A stretch of DNA of 64,000 nt from Mesostigma viride (GCA_009746045.1 RPFO01000078.1:1836222-1900221); one strand, 5' to 3'. Positions 49,687 through 59,430 are shown, numbered from the stretch's first letter. Numbers and translations: made by a program. The notes: generated by a model not told the origin, from the sequence alone.

Positions 49687-50227
49687 CTGACCTTGACACT
49701 AATCGCACAAACAGCCACAATTTTGCAAGCAAGAAGACATGGCTACCTCGGCATTTCATGAAATGTACTTCGTGAAATGCATTTCGTGAAATGTACTAAG
49801 GAACGTGATTGGCCGGCGTTCGCTCGCCAAATCTCGCAAAATGTACTAAGGCACGTGATTGGTCCCGCAAAATGTACTAAGGAACGTGATTGGCCGGCGA
49901 AGATTCTGTAGGGAATTTTAATTGCAGCAAACAGAATCTTCGCCGGCCAATCACGTTCCTTAGTACATTTTGCGGGACCAATCACGTGCCTTAGTACATT
50001 TTGCGAGATTTGGCGAGCGAACGCCGGCCAATCACGTTCCTTAGTACATTTCACGAAATGCATTTCACGAAGTACATTTCATGAAATGCCGAGGTAGCCA
50101 TGTCTTCTTGCTTGCAAAATTGTGGCTGTTTGTGCGATTAGTGTCAAGGTCAGGTGCACATTGAGCTATCCGGACTAGTGGCCGACATGGCGGTCGAAAC
50201 GGAAGGTGTGCTATGGCTTTGCTGGGA
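49613..50227. repeat. Near-perfect palindrome, 296-bp arms, 23-bp loop
   Basis: The left arm 49613-49908 and right arm 49932-50227 are reverse complements with no mismatch I could see; the loop is 49909-49931. Arms contain three spaced copies of AAATGTACTAAGG.ACGTGATTGG and a FGCATTTCATGAAATG-type inner palindrome. The left arm includes the 5' end of the ORF at 49180-49686. Confidence 0.95.
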
Positions 50228-51423
50228 TGATTATCATCGTAGTACATCATATGTATTACAGTACATTTCACGAAGTACATTTCATGGAGGCAGAGGGAAA
50301 GTTCCTGTTCATGGTGAGTCGGGGTTAGCAATCACGGCAATGTCGATACATGTACTTGCAGTATATACAAATGCCATAATGTCCTTAGATGCAGCATGAA
50401 TGTCTACTGTTCGGATTTCTTTTATCACGATGCTTAGGATGCCTTCCGACAGAAATCTGCTGCGCTACAGGTCGGGAATACCTGAACTTGATATGCGTGG
50501 CCAGTGGCCATGGCAGCCGGGGTCGGTAAGAATTAACTTCGATAGCCATGAATAATGCGGAAAGTGAACGTTGTCCACCCGCTGCACAGGGAAAATGGCT
50601 GCACAGGAACGGCCTGACGTGATACTGTCGCAAAGCAGTTCTCATAAGCCGACAATTACACATTCGACTTATGATCGATAATCGGCGCAGGCCTTCGACA
50701 TTCAAGCGCGCATCGAAACGTCGTGAGGATTTCGGACATTTAGATGAAGTTGGATTGTTTTCGGCCCTCGTATTTGCCATGATCTTGGCCATCCAATCTT
50801 TTTGCTTCGTGCACAGTTTGCGTTTGCAGTTAAGCGTAGGTACATGACAAGCTTGCGTTTGCGTTTGCGTTTGCGTTTGCCTTTGCCTTTGCCTTTGCGT
50901 ATACATTTGCATGTGCGCTTGCGTTGCCGTTTGCTTATGCGTCCCAATGTATGTCTGGCTTTGGGCAATTCTATTTCCTTGTCGTTGGGATATGAGTGGG
51001 TGCTGGCGGTGGTGTTACTGTCGGCAGGTAGAGTGGCAGTGGCTTCAACTTCTGTTGCTTTTTCATTGCATTTGCATTTTCATTGGGTCTCTGTAGTTAA
51101 CAACTGCTTTAAATATCTTTGTTAATAGCCGGCTTCAGCTGTAATTTCGATTGCATGTTGCTTTTGAATTGCATTCGCACTGGGCACATGCAGTGGGCAT
51201 TAGGCATTGGTAGTGCAATTACACATGCAGTCACACTTGCAATTGCAATGAAGTTGAAATTGAAGCTGCAGCTAAAATTTGCTACGTGCCTACTGGTACA
51301 GTCGCATGTGCAGTCAACTTTGTGCTTGTTTATTATTATTATTTCTTCTTCTTATAATTTCTTCTTATTATTATTATAATTTCTTCTTGCTTTTCGTAAT
51401 GTGTGGTGGTTAGAATGGTGATG
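50228..51423 (+). other. T3 stretch without clear genes
   Basis: Begins with GTACATTTCACGAAGTACATTTCATG copied from the palindrome arm. A TTGCGTT hexamer-like run lies at 50853-50935. No credible coding; ORFs here follow composition. Confidence 0.3.
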
Positions 51424-51582
51424 GCAGGGGCAGGAGCAGGGGCAGGGGCAGGGGCAGGGGCAGGGGCAGGGGCAGGGGCAGGGGCAGGGGCAGGGGCAGG
51501 GGCAGGGGCAGGGGCAGGGGCAGGGGCAGGGGCAGGGGCAGGGGCAGGGGCAGGGGTAGGGGCAGGGGCAGGGGCAGGGGCA
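51424..51582 (+). repeat. (GGGGCA)n hexanucleotide array
   Basis: About 26 units with one GGGGTA variant. G-runs of four on the plus strand. Translates as GAGAGA in one frame and APAPAP on the other strand, hence spurious long ORFs. Confidence 0.95.
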
Positions 51583-51850
51583 ATCATGAGTTGCTTTCGG
51601 CCTGGCATGTGCACCAGAACTGGCATATGTGCTCGCAATGCAGCTTGCTACTCTTGTTCCTTTTGTTTGCCTTTTCTTTTGTTTGGGAACTGTTCGTGCA
51701 GGGGGGTGGGATGAGGCCGCGAGTCTCTGGGCAGGGGCATTGACGTGGGTAGGTGTGTGTCTGGGCTAAGTCTGCAATTGTCGCTGCTGTGCTGTACTTC
51801 TGGCTGTGGCTTACGGTGCATTTGTGGCTTGGAGTAGGGGTGAGGCTAGG

Positions 51851-52681
51851 GTGGGCGCAGGCGCGGGCGTGGGCGTGGGCGTGGGCGTGAGCGTGGGCAT
51901 GGGCGCGGGCGTGGGCGTGGGCGTGGGCGTGGGCGTGGGCGTGGGCGTGGGCGTGGGTGTGGGCGTGGGCGTGGGCGTGGGCGTGGGCGTGGGCGTGGGC
52001 GTGGGCGTGGGCGTGGGCGTTGGCATGGGCGTGGGCGTGGGCGTGGGCGTGGGCGTGGGCGTAGGCGTGGGAGTGGGCGTGGGCGTGGGCGTGGGCGTGG
52101 GCGTGGGCGTGGGCGTGGGCGTGGGCGTGGGTGTGGGTGTGGGCGTGGGCGTGGGCGTGGGTGTGGGCGTGGGCGTGGGCGTGGGCGTGGGCGTGGGCGT
52201 GGGTGTGGGTGTGGGTGTGGGCGTGGGCGTGGGCGTGGGCGTGGGCGTGGGCGTGGGCGTGGGCGTGGGCGTGGGCGTGGGCGTGGGCGTGGGCGTGGGC
52301 GTGGGCGTGGGCGTGGGCGTGGGCGTGGGCGTGGGCGTGGGCGTGGGCGTGGGCGTGGGCGTGGGCGTGGGCGTGGCGTGGCGTGGGCGTGGGCGTGGGC
52401 GTGCGCGTGCGCGTGGGCGTGGGCGTGGGAGTGGGCGTTGGAGTGGGCGTGGGCGTGGGCGTGAGCGTGGGCGTGGGCGTGGGCGTGGGCGTGGGCGTGG
52501 GCGTGGGCGTGGGCGTGGGCGTGGGCGTGGGCGTGGGCGTGGGCGTGGGCGTGGGCGTGGGCTGGGCGTGGGCGTGGGCGTGGGCGTGGGCGTGGGCGTG
52601 GGCGTGGGCGTGGGCGTGGGCGTGGGCGTGGGCGTGGGCGTGGGCGTGAGCGTGGGCGTGGGCGTGGGCGTTGGCGTGGGT
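51851..52681 (+). repeat. (GGGCGT)n hexanucleotide array, about 830 bp
   Basis: Roughly 135 units with scattered variants (GGGTGT, GGGCAT, GGGAGT) and two small phase changes near 52375 and 52561. The preceding 100 bp (51750-51850) is repeated at 52684-52780 before the next array. Confidence 0.97.
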
Positions 52682-52683
52682 AG

Positions 52684-52780
52684 GTGTGTGTCTCAGCTAC
52701 GTCTGCTATTGTTGCAGCTGCGCTCTACTTCTGGCTGTGGCTTTGGGTATAATTGTGGCTTGGAGTAGGGGTGAGGCTAG
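52684..52780 (+). repeat. Duplicated unique flank before second array
   Basis: GTGTGTGTCT..GCTACGTCTGC through GGCTTGGAGTAGGGGTGAGG matches 51750-51850 at most positions, so array plus flank was duplicated as a block. Confidence 0.8.
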
Positions 52781-52990
52781 GGTGGGCGTGGGCGTGGGCG
52801 TGGGCGTGGGCGTGGGCGTGGGCGTGGGCGTGGGCGTGGGCGTGGGCGTGGGCGTGGGCGTGGGCGTGGGCGTGGGCGTGGGCGTGGGCGTGGGCGTGGG
52901 CGTGGGCGTGGGCGTGGGCGTGGGCGTGGGCATGGGCGTGGGCGTGGGCGTGGGCGTGGGCGTGGGCGTGGGCGTGGGCGTGGGCGTGGG
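52781..52990 (+). repeat. (GGGCGT)n array, second block
   Basis: About 35 units, highly uniform (one GGGCAT variant). Confidence 0.97.
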
Positions 52991-53027
52991 TGAGAATGGG
53001 CGGGTGCGGGGGCAGGGGCATGGGCAT

Positions 53028-53136
53028 GGGCGGGGGCGGGGGCGGGGCGGGGGCGGGGGCGGGGCGGGGGCGGGGGCGGGGGCGGGGGCGGGGCGGGGGC
53101 GGGGGCGGGGGCGGGGCGGGGGCGGGGGCGGGGCAT
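53028..53136 (+). repeat. (GGGGGC)n / GGGGC array
   Basis: A mixture of GGGGGC and GGGGC units, followed by GGGG-rich sequence including an 18-base G run at about 53229-53246. Strong G-quadruplex potential on the plus strand. Confidence 0.95.
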
Positions 53137-53932
53137 GGGCGTGTGCATGGGCGTTGGGGGGTCAGGGGGGCTGGGGTTGGGTTTGGGTGGGTGGGTCATT
53201 GGTGCAATGTTTGGAGTTGGGGCTTGTGGGGGGGGGGGGGGGGGGGCGCATGGGGATTGCCATGCGCGTGCACGTGGGCGTCCGCGTGATCCTCTGTTCG
53301 TGTACATGTTCATGCATGTGCCATGACGGCACAATGCATGTCAGATTCGTGACTTTATCGTGTGTTCCCTAGTTGCAAGTATTACTGCTAAAATTCATTG
53401 CAGCATTCCATTCCTTGCATAATGCTTGATTGCTTGCATCAGTTCATTCTATACTTCGATCATGACCTGAAGTGCTTAAGTATTACCAGACTCTCGCGCA
53501 GTGTCAGAATGTCCAATTTTTAGCACACATGCATGTTTGCACACCAAAGCCCTCATTCCCATGTTGATAAGGCTAAGTAAAACATTTTTTTTTTGTGCGG
53601 TGATCCACGAAATGCAGCTGTGAATGGCTCTAGGAGGTCACCAATGGTGGCCAGACCTGTTATTGAGCATTGGGAGACGTTACAGGGGCATCAATCACAG
53701 TTACATTTAGTTCATATGTAGTTCAATTTAGTACATTATAGTATAAATGTAGTAGAAAATAGTACAACCTAGTATATTGTAGCATATACTAGTTCAACTA
53801 CCTCCAGATGAGATCCAGGGGCTATGGGGACACTTTTTATGCAAAACTGAACTTGAAACAAGCAAAAAACAAGAAACTTGGAAAAACTCAAAATGTACTT
53901 GTGCTGGAGTACATTCTTAACGGCTGGCAGGG
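53137..53932. other. T3 right end
   Basis: No coding. Contains short TAGTACA/TAGTTCA repeats (53700-53800), then the right terminal inverted repeat ending at 53932. Confidence 0.5.
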
Positions 53933-53935
53933 CTG

Positions 53936-54025
53936 CATTAGGCCACCTTGAATCTTCCTAATTCCGGCATGGTAGATCTTTCGCTACGTAGCTCAGGCTA
54001 GGAGTGTCTGGGCCGGGACGTAACA
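53936..54025 (+). repeat. L3 3' LTR, second part
   Basis: Resumes right after the CTG duplication with CATTAGGCCACC and ends GGGCCGGGACGTAACA, then TSD TTTCT. Resembles the 14578-15251 LTR more than the L3 5' LTR in its first 20 bases. Confidence 0.92.
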
Positions 54026-54260
54026 TTTCTCCTGAGAATCTTGAGAAGTGCCTGAGATGCGTCTCGCCACACACTGAGAAACACTGAGAATCCTGAGAAA
54101 ATCCTGAGAAAATCCTGAAATCCTGAGAAAAATGTCGGAACAACACAAAAAATCTCAACATCTTGAGAAAACCCGCTGAATCAGAAAAAAATCAGGAAAA
54201 TCAGGACACTTAGCATGGCACAAAAAATCAGGAAAATCAGGACACTGAGCATGACACTTG
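54026..54260. repeat. T2 left subterminal array (second part)
   Basis: CCTGAGAATCTTGAGAAGT, TGAGAAAATCCTGAG and CAGGAAAATCAGGACACT motifs; continuation of 36361-36529 interrupted by L3. Confidence 0.7.
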
Positions 54261-55859
54261 AGAACTCTCAAGTGCATGAAGACAGGACACTTATGCATTA
54301 TATGTGGATGCAGAAATGATGCAGTTGACACACATGTTCATTGGAAATAAAGAAATATAATGCATGGTCCGGATTCTCCCGATTTCTGGCCTGCGCTGGT
54401 TGTCTCCTTGATAATGCAGTGCGACAAGCACACATTAAGTTACATTACAGGCATCATTGCCAGAAATATAATCAATGCCACTCCTCATCAGTGTATGCAG
54501 CACTGTCAGAGTTGTCCGCATAATTTACTACAGCACGCTGCCTCTCACTTCTCCTTTGTGATCGAGGGAATGCATGCCTCACCGTTGCTGCTGAACGACG
54601 AAACACTAGCTATGTCATCAGGGCTCGATGCGCTGACACTAGCCGCTGCCATGGACTTGCCAGCAGTGCGGCTCTTGCCACGCGAGCGGTTTGGTAGTGC
54701 AGCGGCTGTGTGTGGTTCTACCAAACGACTTTGAGAAATATGTGCCTACTCCATGGCCCCACGTGAGCACGTGCAAAACTCAAGGTATTGAAGAGGCCGA
54801 TATCAGCTCACATCAATCGGAGCACTACAGAACAGCATTGGGGCAACTACAGAACAGCAACCCGCGACCTTCAACCATCTTTACGTCATCGCAGCTCCGT
54901 CTGGAGACCGGAGTCATGGTTCATGGCGGCAAAGACGGGGTTCGGTATAGGCGCAGCATCACTTACATTCTGCAAGCGCCCCCGCTACTTGCCCCGATGG
55001 GGCCATGGAGTAGGCACATATTTCTGAAAGTCGTTTGGTAGAACCACACACAGCCGCTGCACTACCAAACCGCTTGAAGGCGGGTCAGAGCTAGTGATAT
55101 ACTATCTGAGCAAGTGACTTGACTAGTGCGAATCCCAAAGTGGAAATGCCGTGTCTATTCCGGCCTAACATGGCTGATGAAGGCGTTTATGGAATGGTGC
55201 GGCTAGGTGCAGGGTTGTGTTGCCTAACATGGCTGCTGAAGGCGTTCATGGGTGCGGCTAGGTGCAAGGTCGTGTTGCCTAATCGCAACCTTTCTAAATT
55301 TTTCGCTCGTTGGACCAACGGTCTACCAGGTAACGGTTAAGAGAGGTAGGGCGCGAAGTTGAAAGTTTGGAACGGCACTGTCGTCATGCGGCTATTTCAC
55401 GGCACCATAACGGCCTTTATTTCAGTTATGTTCAGTTCAGTTTATTCCCACGCCGGTTCCCTAGCCTTGCCCGTACCGGCTTCGGAATAAACGGATGCCG
55501 GAACCGTATCCTTGTTCCAACTTTTAACAGGCAGGTACTACTTCTATAAAGCCCGAACTAAGAGCTCTTTTGTAGAATGTTCTCACTGCCTATTTGCTTT
55601 AGTGACTTTGCGTTAATAATTGTCGGCTGTCAGTCTGTCAGCCAACAATCAGAAATCGTTGTCGCGCTTTATATAACCTGCTCCAATGGTTGTCCGGCAA
55701 AGGCAGGACCAAGCGTTTTCTAGGGTCTGGCAGGACGGCAATTTTTGAAATGCCTGTGGCTTTCATTGGTGAATACTAGTTACTGTACCTGTAAATTTAT
55801 CGGCAGTTTGCGGCTCCGACCGTTCTAAAAGGCTTTGAGACGAGTAGTAACCAGTGGAA
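54261..55859. other. T2 interior, left half
   Basis: No recognisable gene. Contains an inverted repeat: 54684-54763 and 54999-55078 are reverse complements (about 80 bp, few mismatches) around a 235-bp spacer. Short tandem copies of TAACATGGCTG.TGAAGGCGTT occur at 55167-55250. Confidence 0.5.
54684..55078. repeat. Inverted repeat, 80-bp arms, in T2
   Basis: Arms carry CAAACGACTTT..GAAATATGTGCCTACTCCATGGCCCC and its complement. The spacer has no ORF of note. Confidence 0.8.
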
Positions 55860-57230
55860 AGGTAAGATGTCATGACAATACGGAAGATCGCTTGGCTGGA
55901 ATCACTCGAGACATTCCGCCTGCCGCTGGCTACGGATGTGACCTAGTCGCAATATTTTTTTTTGCGCAAACAAAAAAACGCGTTTGACTAAGCCGTTGTT
56001 CGCAGTCAAGTCCATGCTTAACAGTCATGCAGTGCTGGGGCTAGCGGGCAGTGAGGGCACATATACGCTAGCTCGAGCGATGGGGCAACCGATTTCCATA
56101 CGTAACCAATGAATGCAACCACCGAATAACAAGCGCCGCAGGTCCGCTAAATGCGGTGATTTCTGTAGCAAACGCGGCGTATCAGTATGGATGTCGGTAG
56201 GTGCACAGTACACTAGGTATGGCCTTGAAGATATAGCCGGCTGTGGTATATATCATGCAGTTCTTTACGCTTGCACGATCAGGACCTCTGGAGCCTGCCA
56301 AGGACTTCAACCACTAAGGTCAGCGCAGTTTCGTCGTATGGTTTGACGTCTTTACAGTTAGCATGCCGGCCGTCAGTGCTCATGCGTAGGCCATTTCGTT
56401 GCGGGTAAAGCTGGCCATCTTTCTCAGAGCTATTCACGTGTTTTCTCTGAATGTTTTCATTACCATGGCCTTTTTGCGCTCAGCATCTTATGCATGTATG
56501 CTTCTATGTTGCCGTTTCCCCTTCAATTTTGCGCGTGTATTGCGGGTGACCGACCGGACGCCGTCCAACTGGCATGATGCCCACGCGCGAATGGCAGAGA
56601 CTGGCTCTTGCTCGAGACCTGTGGTAAGCAGCTGCTACCATCCCATTCCTAGAGTCGATACTATTGTCGTCCGCGTTGATCTGTCTGCGGCCTTGCTAGA
56701 ATGCACGCTCCGTCTTTCTTACTCCCTTTACATGACTTTTTTGCAATGCTCCTCTTACACTTAGCAAGATGTGCGTGGCATTTTCCCCATGGTGCCAGTC
56801 TTTGCTGTCGACAACCAGAACCTGGCTTTTTGCAATGTAATATCCCATCTGCTGAATCTTCTATTAATTACCTTCTGATCGTTATTACCATCGTTTTCTT
56901 CGTGGTTCTCCAAGCTTAGTTTCTTATAGTGACATGAAGGTTAGCCACCATACCTGGGTTCTAGGTTCGGTGTGACTTGCTTTAAAAGATCCGTTCCTGC
57001 CAGAATCAGCCCTTTAAAAGAAATTTAGTCTAGTTACCCTGGAGCTTCACAGTTAATAAACGTGTTTTCCCTTTTTCAATGCATCGGTCATATGCAATGT
57101 CGTGGTTTCTTGGTCTTGCACATCTCAATAATGGCGGTGCTAGGCTTTCACTTGGGTCACCCTTTCAATGTTTTGTACCAGTCAGAAGTATCTTTTTTAA
57201 TGCCGAGCATGATGTTGTTTGCTATGCCTT
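55860..57230. repeat. Region shared by T1 and T2 (T2 copy)
   Basis: Counterpart of 30600-32270 in the same orientation. Frames differ between copies, so protein conservation is not shown. Confidence 0.7.
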
Positions 57231-57478
57231 TGGTCTGGTTAGGTGTACATGTGCACATGCTGCAGCCCAGCGTTTCTAATCATGGTCCTGTTTAATGCTG
57301 TTTTCCCCCCTTCCTGGTTTATGCGTGCAGGTAAATGTGCAACGAAGCACAGTTTGGCAGAGTATATGAAGAACCAAATGATCTACAAGATCTGCCAAAC
57401 GATGAAGAAACAATCCTCTTTTTGTTGTGATTTATTTTTTGCCTATGAATAAAAGATTTTTTAAATAATATTTATCAA

Positions 57479-57487
57479 TGTAATAAA
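57479..57487 (+). promoter_or_regulatory. TGTAATAAA, putative poly(A) signal (T2)
   Basis: Same string and relative place as 34186-34194 in T1, upstream of the right subterminal array, suggesting that a plus-strand transcription unit ends here in both elements. Confidence 0.4.
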
Positions 57488-57589
57488 TGCACTGATTGTG
57501 AGTCATGCCCCTGTTGTAATCATCTTGCATTGTTGTATTTCTGACGGTCCCTGATAACACCATTTTTTTGTCCCAGAATGGCTGGAGAA

Positions 57590-57945
57590 TTCGCCTGTGC
57601 ATGTTCTTGATTTTCTTGAGATTCTACTCGTTTCTTTGTCCTGAGATTGTCCTGAGATTGTCCTGAGATTTTCACTATACAAAGTCAAAATCTCAAGACC
57701 TGAGTTTTTCGGTTGAAAATCTTGAGATTTTTTTCACCAGAAATCTCAGGACCCGAGGTGTGCACTTACCAGATTTTGTCAAGACGAAATATCAAGATCA
57801 ATATCAGGGCAATCTCAGGAAAACTCAAGATCCATCTCAAGACATTCTCAAGACATTCTCAAGAAATCTCAGGATTTCTCAAGATTTTTGTAGGTAAATC
57901 TAAAAAAAAACTCAGAAAAATCTCAAGAAATCTCAGTGCGAATTT
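57590..57945. repeat. T2 right subterminal array
   Basis: Dense TTGTCCTGAGATT, AAATCTCAGGA and CTCAAGACATT motifs in both orientations up to the terminal CACTAG repeat. Confidence 0.75.
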
Positions 57946-57962
57946 CCGCCGACTTCCTAGTG

Positions 57963-58102
57963 TGGCGGAAACTGCGCGGCGGGTCACCATGCCAGTTATG
58001 CCGGCAACCCCGGCAGACGTCCCAGCACCAACCATGCCCCGGGAAGCAACCCGCGAGGAGCGGATGTCACGGGTGCCGAGGACAGTCACGGTGGCAAACT
58101 AG
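57963..58102 (+). pseudogene. H Gag C-terminus ending at an in-frame UAG
   Basis: Continues from 36345 in frame after removal of T2. The segment is P/T/R-rich (MPVMPATPADVPAPTMPRE, EERMSRVPRTVTVAN) and stops at TAG 58100-58102. The same frame stays open on the other side into the protease, so a single UAG separates Gag from Pol. Confidence 0.6.
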
Positions 58103-59430
58103 CACCCTGATGGGTCCCGGGCTATCGCTTTCCAGGCAATAAGCGAGGACGGCACTTGTTGGGGCCCTATGGTGTGCCCCAGGGCAAAGTCCGTCACCAA
58201 GCTGGATGGCGGAGCGGGGCCGCTCGTGATCACCATGGAGCTGGCCAAGATGTGTGGTGCGACCCGTGAGAACGGCGGGCTCATAGACAGCACCGTTCTG
58301 GTGGAGGGATGGAAAGGGCCAGCGGCGCGACCCGATGCAATGACTTCCATGCTGATCAACGTCATCCTCAACCCCACGGACCCAAAGCGGATGGCCTGCG
58401 TGGCTGTGCCGGCCTTGGTGGTCGACAGGTGTGGGTATGCAGCCCTTATCGGGATGGACGTCATGTATCGCCTCGGGCTCATAATTGACCCTTGGCTGGA
58501 CTCCGAGTGCGTGGCTGTGCCGGCCTTGGTGGTCGACAGGTGTGGCCGGTATGCAGCCCTTATCGGGATGGACGTCATGTATCGCCTCGGGCTCATAATT
58601 GACCCTTGGCTGGAGGTTGCGACCTACCGCCGTGATTGGCAGGGGGAGGGGAAGCAAAAGACGCTTCTTCCCATTCAGTGCAGCAGCGACCCGGAGCCTA
58701 ACCCGCAGGGGGTGGTGTCGCTAGACGCGTGTGTGGCTGCAGTGGTGTCGCCCGCCAGCATAGAGGTGGAGCCAGGGGATGCGGCTGAGAACTGGGGGGG
58801 GGGCGTGTGGCCGGACGCGCAAGCGGTGCACATGGCGCAAGCGGCTAGCGACAAGCGCGCGCGCGATAGGCACCGGTGTGTGCTGCCTGCGGCGTTGCCA
58901 GCGCGGGATGCGCAGAGGCAAAGTTGGCTTGCCCAGGTTGCGCCCCTGCCACGCCTGCGCGATGTGCGCGCACGGGTGATGGCGGCATGTCAGGCACTGC
59001 GCAAGGGTGCTGGGGGGAAGCGGCGCCAGCCGGGTGCCATCACGCCGTACCCCGGCTTTAGCGCAGAGGTGCTGGAACGCATCCCGGACTTCGGGCGTGC
59101 CACCGTCGTGCTGGAGCTGTTCGCAGGTATGGGTGGCGGCATAGCCGGTTTCCTGAGCAGCGGGGGGGTATGCAGCAAGCTCATTGTGGTGGAGGCATCG
59201 CTCACAGCCAGGGCGGCATATTTGCACCACTGCGCTATCTTGTCGCAAGCATACCCAGCACAATTTCCTCCATCCGCCTGGGCTGATGTCTTCGGCGAGG
59301 GCACTCATGACGTGCGCTTCCTTGGGCAGCAGCAGCTGCGCCGCCTCATCTCACAACATGGCGAGGTAGGGTTGGTCATTGCTGGCTGGGAGTGCCAAGG
59401 CATGAGCCATGCAGGCTGGGCATGGCCGGG
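58103..59430 (+). CDS. H protease and N-terminal half of cytosine-5 DNA methyltransferase
   Basis: Same frame as the Gag tail. Protease: KLDGGAGPLVITMELAKMCG (58202-58260), a retropepsin DTGA-type site reading DGGA, and AALIGMDVMYRLGLIIDP, the second conserved motif, which is present twice because of a 108-bp in-frame duplication. After a charged linker comes the methyltransferase: motif I VVLELFAGMGGGIAGF (59108-59155), a motif II-like LIVVEA, an ADVFGEG segment, and motif IV VIAGWECQGMSHAG with the nucleophilic Cys at 59393-59395. The frame breaks within ten codons of motif IV, at a GGG run (about 59418). Such enzymes transfer methyl from S-adenosylmethionine to C5 of cytosine. Confidence 0.8.
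58399..58613 (+). repeat. 108-bp in-frame tandem duplication in H protease
   Basis: 58399-58501 and 58508-58613 are nearly identical; the second copy has an additional CCG. Both encode VAVPALVVDRCG..YAALIG and the following RLGLIIDPWL, so the second half of the protease fold is doubled. Confidence 0.9.

Larger units (their letters stand above)
45507..53932. mobile_element. T3: DNA transposon (8426 bp) inside the L3 3' LTR
   Basis: Terminal inverted repeats of about 32 bp: CCCTACCAGCCATTAAGAAT... on the left, and the complement of CCCTGCCAGCCGTTAAGAAT... on the right, continuing into GTACTCCAGCAC. TSD CTG (45504-45506, 53933-53935); the intact LTR has a single CTG there. CCCTA/CCCTG fits the CMC-superfamily start CMCWR and a 3-bp TSD fits CACTA/EnSpm. 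It carries a 173-bp tandem array, unknown genes on the minus strand, a long palindrome and large G-rich arrays. No transposase recognised. Confidence 0.88.
36530..54025 (+). mobile_element. L3: gag-only LTR retrotransposon, carrying T3 in its 3' LTR
   Basis: 5' LTR 36530-37210, 3' LTR 44929-45506 plus 53936-54025, TSD TTTCT at 36525-36529 and 54026-54030, polypurine tract at 44914-44928 and a tRNA-iMet-like primer-binding site behind the 5' LTR. Interior: leader, gag, a dead protease relic, then about 3.4 kb without coding. RT and integrase are absent, so it is non-autonomous. LTRs differ by few substitutions plus 3-bp and about 10-bp indels. Confidence 0.92.
36346..57962. mobile_element. T2: CACTA-like DNA transposon, carrying L3
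   Basis: Starts CACTAGCAAGTCGG and ends with the inverse CCGACTTCCTAGTG. TG flanks both ends (36344-36345, 57963-57964), and removing T2 plus one TG keeps the H frame open. The element itself is about 4.1 kb (36346-36529 plus 54031-57962); the rest is the nested retrotransposon L3. Subterminal arrays use a CTGAGA..TTCTCAGGAT motif, unlike T1, but the ends and an internal block (55860-57230) are related to T1. No transposase recognised. Confidence 0.82.

Noticed and set aside
51806-53372. Very long ORFs of V/G, A/W, G/R, P/T and H/A dipeptides on both strands
   Set aside because: They are translations of hexanucleotide arrays; every frame without a stop codon in the unit stays open. No non-repetitive domain is attached.
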